Virus record (IMG/VR): IMGVR_UViG_3300009157_000036
Coordinates: 1 to 31,801 of that record
DNA: 31,801 bases
Strand: one strand, 5' to 3'
From: a virus
Shown piece by piece: positions 29,495 to 31,801 of this stretch (the stretch's first letter is position 1; the number at the start of each line of letters is the position of its first letter). The notes beneath the pieces were generated by a model. That model saw only the letters and a program-made list of their open reading frames with translations, did no database searches and was not told the origin of the DNA. The position numbers and the translations under genes were made by a program.

Positions 29495-29899
29495 TTAGTT
29501 TAAATATTTTTTAACTTTCTTCCAGTACGTTTCTGTTAAAGATCCTGATCCATTCCAGTTTTTACTTGCAGTTTCAAAATCTTTCCCATGCGAAAAATAT
29601 AAAAACACTTCCCGGCTTATTTCAAAATCGAAACAATCGGTAATAGTATAATTTGATCCGGTAAGCCTATTGTAATGATTAATTCTGCAAGGTCTGATCT
29701 GCATCGGGCCAGCCGCAAGCTCATCCTGGTTCCAAGCCATTACATTACCTCCTGATTCAACTTGGATTATTGCCTGGATCAAAGGATCATAGTAATTAAT
29801 TGGCTCAATGTCTACTATTGCGATAATTGGATAAGCAGGGGCAAATAACATGTGAAACCATAAACTGAATATAAAAATTATCATTATCATTTTTTTCAT
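29495..29899 (-). CDS. Secreted lysozyme-like lytic transglycosylase, 134 aa
   Basis: An N-terminal signal or anchor (MKKMIMIIFIFSLWFHMLFAPA, 1-22) precedes an SLT-like domain: IQAIIQVESGGN (catalytic Glu48 in E-S-G), AAGPMQIRPCRINHYNRLTG (G-P-M-Q-I), TDCFDFEISREVFLYF and ASKNWNGSGSLTETYWKKV. It cleaves the glycan strand of peptidoglycan in the periplasm. Unlike the M15 endolysin it carries its own export signal and lies in the accessory region ahead of terminase, so it may serve entry, superinfection or late lysis. It does not look like a virion-fused lysozyme. Confidence 0.75.
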   Translation of the reverse strand: MKKMIMIIFIFSLWFHMLFAPAYPIIAIVDIEPINYYDPLIQAIIQVESGGNVMAWNQDELAAGPMQIRPCRINHYNRLTGSNYTITDCFDFEISREVFLYFSHGKDFETASKNWNGSGSLTETYWKKVKKYLN

Positions 29900-29926
29900 C
29901 TCTCCATTTTTGGTAAATACTAAAAA

Positions 29927-30601
29927 TTAACCCCATTGATCTGCCATTGCCTTGGCAATACCTGGAAAGGTTTTTGATCTTATTTTTTTAGACTCTGGTG
30001 TATTCCCTGAAATTGCTTCAACAAAATATCTTTTTTTAGGTTCCCCTCCTTTATAATAAGTTCCCGGCCTTCTTACATCAATATATGTCGGTTCAGGATG
30101 TGGTATATGTGTTTTTTGTTCAAATAAATTATCTGTACGAGAATGAATTAATTTAGGTAAATTCTTTAGCCATAAACAAGTGCGTTTTAATTGGTTGTCA
30201 CCAAAATAATAAGGATGAATTATTTGATCGGGTTTTCTAAAATGTGAATTAACCCAACCGGTAGGATTTTCAACACATATTTTATCTATATCAGAATTAT
30301 ATAATTTCATAAAAAAATCAAACGCATCAATCCTTTTTATTTTTCTATCTATTGCTTTTTGTCCATATCTTTTTTCGTTGAAATACCCTATTCCGCAATT
30401 TGTTAAAAAAGTACAATCAGGATGAAATATACCCAAATCCCATTTCTTTAATTTAATTGCTTCAAAAACATCCATTTGTAAATGCCATTCTGGATGTCCC
30501 CCTGAACACTCTTGTAAATCACAGGAATAAGCCTCATGTCCTTTTTTACGAAAGGCAATACACACTGCCTGGCTTTCTTCGCATCCTACAAGTACTTTCA
30601 T
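29927..30601 (-). CDS. Phage DNA cytosine methyltransferase-like protein, 224 aa
   Basis: Starting at ATG 30601 (13 bases after the upstream stop; the longer frame would overlap it by 74 bases) the product has MKVLVGCEESQAVCIAFRKKGHEAYSCDLQE, the SAM-binding strand and acidic Asp28 of this compact family. LGIFHPDCTFLTNCGIGYF (58-76) corresponds to motif IV with Cys63, but P-D-C replaces the usual P-P-C. ICVENPTGWVNSHFRKPDQIIHPYYFGDN has the ENP form of motif VI, and the end carries the conserved KRTCLWLKNLPKL. Such enzymes modify phage DNA, typically against host restriction. Activity is plausible but not certain. Confidence 0.75.
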   Translation of the reverse strand: MKVLVGCEESQAVCIAFRKKGHEAYSCDLQECSGGHPEWHLQMDVFEAIKLKKWDLGIFHPDCTFLTNCGIGYFNEKRYGQKAIDRKIKRIDAFDFFMKLYNSDIDKICVENPTGWVNSHFRKPDQIIHPYYFGDNQLKRTCLWLKNLPKLIHSRTDNLFEQKTHIPHPEPTYIDVRRPGTYYKGGEPKKRYFVEAISGNTPESKKIRSKTFPGIAKAMADQWG

Positions 30602-30614
30602 AACGCAAAGATAA

Positions 30615-30968
30615 TCAATATAAATCATTTTCACCATAAACACTCTCTGGGCTATGTTCATCAACTTCGTCTTTCGCAAAACGCTCAAAACGCCTGAAAA
30701 ACTGCACAGTCAAAACAGATGTGCGCTCTTTATCCTTATATTTGAGTTGCCCCAGCTCGATAAGTTTCGTCTTAACGAAATTATAATTGTCTTTATGAAG
30801 TGCATAGTTTTCAATGCAATCTTTTAGCCAAAGATAAAACATATCATACTCGAATTTATTGGTAACTTCTTTTTTACCCCAAGCGATTAACCACCAAATT
30901 ATTATCCCCAATAAAGCAATCGCAATAAAGATAACTATAAAGGTCAATCTGATGTCCATTGGTTCCAT
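30615..30968 (-). CDS. Single-pass membrane protein, 117 aa
   Basis: N-terminal TM segment (about 6-30, RLTFIVIFIAIALLGIIIWWLIAWG) followed by a soluble helical cytoplasmic part of about 85 residues (FEYDMFYLWLKDCIENYALHKDNYNFVKTKLIELGQLKYKDKERTSVLTVQFFRRFERFAKDE). The N-in/C-out direction is uncertain; a KK pair follows the TM, favouring a cytoplasmic C-terminus. The family is not recognised. It could be an exclusion or membrane-anchored accessory factor. Confidence 0.55.
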   Translation of the reverse strand: MEPMDIRLTFIVIFIAIALLGIIIWWLIAWGKKEVTNKFEYDMFYLWLKDCIENYALHKDNYNFVKTKLIELGQLKYKDKERTSVLTVQFFRRFERFAKDEVDEHSPESVYGENDLY

Positions 30969-30972
30969 AGAT

Positions 30973-31230
30973 TTATAAATTATTAATTTCTGAAATTATT
31001 CTATCTTTGTCATGCCACGGCTTTAATCCTAAAAGTCTTTTTATATATACAAGAATTTGATCTGAAGTCTTAAATTCAGGCAATATGATATCATTAATAC
31101 TTAATGCCGTTTTACGATTTTCTTCTATAAGAACCTTTTCATAATCATTTCTTTGAAGAAGTTCTCTAACTAAATATTTAGTATCAACTTCATCCAAATA
31201 ATCTTCAATTTCTACTTCAATTCGTGCCAT
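30973..31230 (-). CDS. Hypothetical protein, 85 aa
   Basis: MARIEVEIEDYLDEVDTKYLVRELLQRNDYEKVLIEENRKTALSINDIILPEFKTSDQILVYIKRLLGLKPWHDKDRIISEINNL: short N-terminal strand then helices. The 'IEVEIEDYLDEVDTKYLV.EL..R' start is a common small phage protein. Four bases from the next gene and 7 from the previous one. No function known. Confidence 0.6.
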   Translation of the reverse strand: MARIEVEIEDYLDEVDTKYLVRELLQRNDYEKVLIEENRKTALSINDIILPEFKTSDQILVYIKRLLGLKPWHDKDRIISEINNL

Positions 31231-31237
31231 AGGTTAA

Positions 31238-31801
31238 TTATTTATTGAAAAAGTTACTAAACGTACTATTCCCCCATTCCTCTTTAGTTACTTTAATCAT
31301 CTCTGCGATAGTGTATTTTCTCTGTTTCTTTTCCAATCTGTTGTTTATAAAGTCTTTTGTACCAAAGGAACAAGCCCCAGTAATTACCCGGTAACACATT
31401 ATAGCATCTTCAAAAGACAAAGTATCTGTTAATTTTAAATCTTTATAGTCGTCTTTTGTCCTGTTACTGATTTTAAACATTAAATCACTTTTCGCTTCTT
31501 TTAATGTTTCTCCGTGCGACCATTTTCCATTTCCGTCAGTAACCAAATATATGATTTCTTTTGCTCCAATTTTGCGAACATGATAGACATTACCTCTATG
31601 GCTTATTACCTCAGTAAATATTCCATCGGCTAATAAATATTTGCCGTCTTGCCATGATAATATATATCCACTCGGTAATTTTTTATATGTAACTTTTAAA
31701 TTACTACTGAGATAAAGGCCTCCCCCTACCGTGGGATTGAACCCGGGAATAAGTGACGTGACACTACTGAGATAAAGGCCTCCCCCTACCGTGGGATTGA
31801 A
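31238..31801 (-). CDS. Leucine-rich-repeat phage protein (partial, N-terminus off window)
   Basis: The frame is open from the right edge to TAA at 31240-31238 (187 codons), so only the C-terminal portion is present. It begins with two 20-residue repeats, FNPTVGGGLYLSSVTSLIPG then FNPTVGGGLYLSSNLKVTY, of the type NPTVGGxLYLSSLTSIPEGF known from phage leucine-rich-repeat proteins. A conserved C-terminal domain follows: LPSGYILSWQDGKYLLADGIFTEVISHRGNVYHVRKIGAKEIIYLVTDGNGKWSHGETLKEAK..., with CYRVITGACSFGTKDFI and a basic end. I recall this combination in Bacteroidetes phage proteins. Possible roles are ligand binding or an effector-like function. Confidence 0.8.
   Translation of the reverse strand, partial: FNPTVGGGLYLSSVTSLIPGFNPTVGGGLYLSSNLKVTYKKLPSGYILSWQDGKYLLADGIFTEVISHRGNVYHVRKIGAKEIIYLVTDGNGKWSHGETLKEAKSDLMFKISNRTKDDYKDLKLTDTLSFEDAIMCYRVITGACSFGTKDFINNRLEKKQRKYTIAEMIKVTKEEWGNSTFSNFFNK
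31703..31801. repeat. 60-bp in-frame tandem repeat with a 39-bp identical core
   Basis: The 39-base sequence beginning actactgagataaaggcctc at 31703-31741 recurs exactly at 31763-31801, separated by 21 bases (31742-31762). The 60-bp period equals 20 codons and encodes the LRR-type repeat of the gene at 31238. The second copy ends at the last base of the window. Confidence 0.9.

Noticed and set aside
31730-31760. tRNA T-arm lookalike (GGGTTCAATCCC on the minus strand) and nearby CTCAGTAGT resembling a D-arm
   Set aside because: The acceptor and D stems do not pair and the T-stem has two mismatches at its base; the sequence is explained as coding repeat.
31703-31801. CRISPR-like pattern: two 39-bp repeats separated by 21 bp, with a GGATTGAA-like repeat end
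   Set aside because: Only two copies, a spacer too short, and the whole 60-bp period is in frame and translates to a clear leucine-rich repeat of the gene at 31238.

Overview
The window looks like most of the structural half of a tailed-phage (Caudoviricetes) genome or prophage from a Bacteroidetes host. DNA is AT-rich with the standard code, and essentially every gene lies on the minus strand, so genetic order runs from high to low coordinates. The host assignment rests on three things: Bacteroidetes-type phage structural proteins, a FISUMP (Fibrobacter succinogenes major paralogous) domain, and promoter-like boxes matching the Bacteroidetes -7 consensus TAnnTTTG upstream of likely transcription units. 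No integrase, transposase, replication gene, tRNA or reverse transcriptase was found.

In transcription order: (1) 31801-28048 holds a partial leucine-rich-repeat protein, small hypothetical proteins, a phage cytosine-methyltransferase-like protein, a secreted lytic transglycosylase, and the C-terminal stub of a second DNA methyltransferase. (2) 28034-26494 holds terminase small and large subunits. (3) 26506-17329 holds connector/tail-completion candidates, three large tail proteins (one with a FISUMP domain) and the tape measure protein. (4) 17105-11304 is an eight-gene island of glycosyltransferases, a sugar C-methyltransferase and another methyltransferase, tightly coupled to the tail genes. 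(5) 11303-11166 is a gene-poor strip with a -7 box, a long-range stem and a good intrinsic terminator: a candidate small RNA or attenuator unit. (6) 11132-5696 starts with a new promoter candidate and contains the head module: ClpP-type protease with scaffold-like tail, major capsid protein, probable tail tube protein, portal and adaptor. (7) 5685-1576 holds an 800-residue receptor-binding/tail-spike candidate and a lysis cassette (three small membrane proteins, M15 endolysin, u-spanin-like lipoprotein), ended by an intrinsic terminator at 1484-1515. (8) 1375-1 holds small genes including an XRE regulator and ends inside an unusual gene encoding tandem NSFGxx hexapeptides.

The genes read as a late programme: packaging, then tail with glycan modification, then head, adsorption and lysis. 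Placing the tail before the head, and the portal after the capsid, is unusual for tailed phages. Both ends of the window fall inside in-frame protein-coding tandem repeats, which may be why an assembly stopped there. Several coupled genes shorter than 60 codons (at 272, 1196, 2281, 3124, 10983 and 24205) fill what would otherwise look like gaps.
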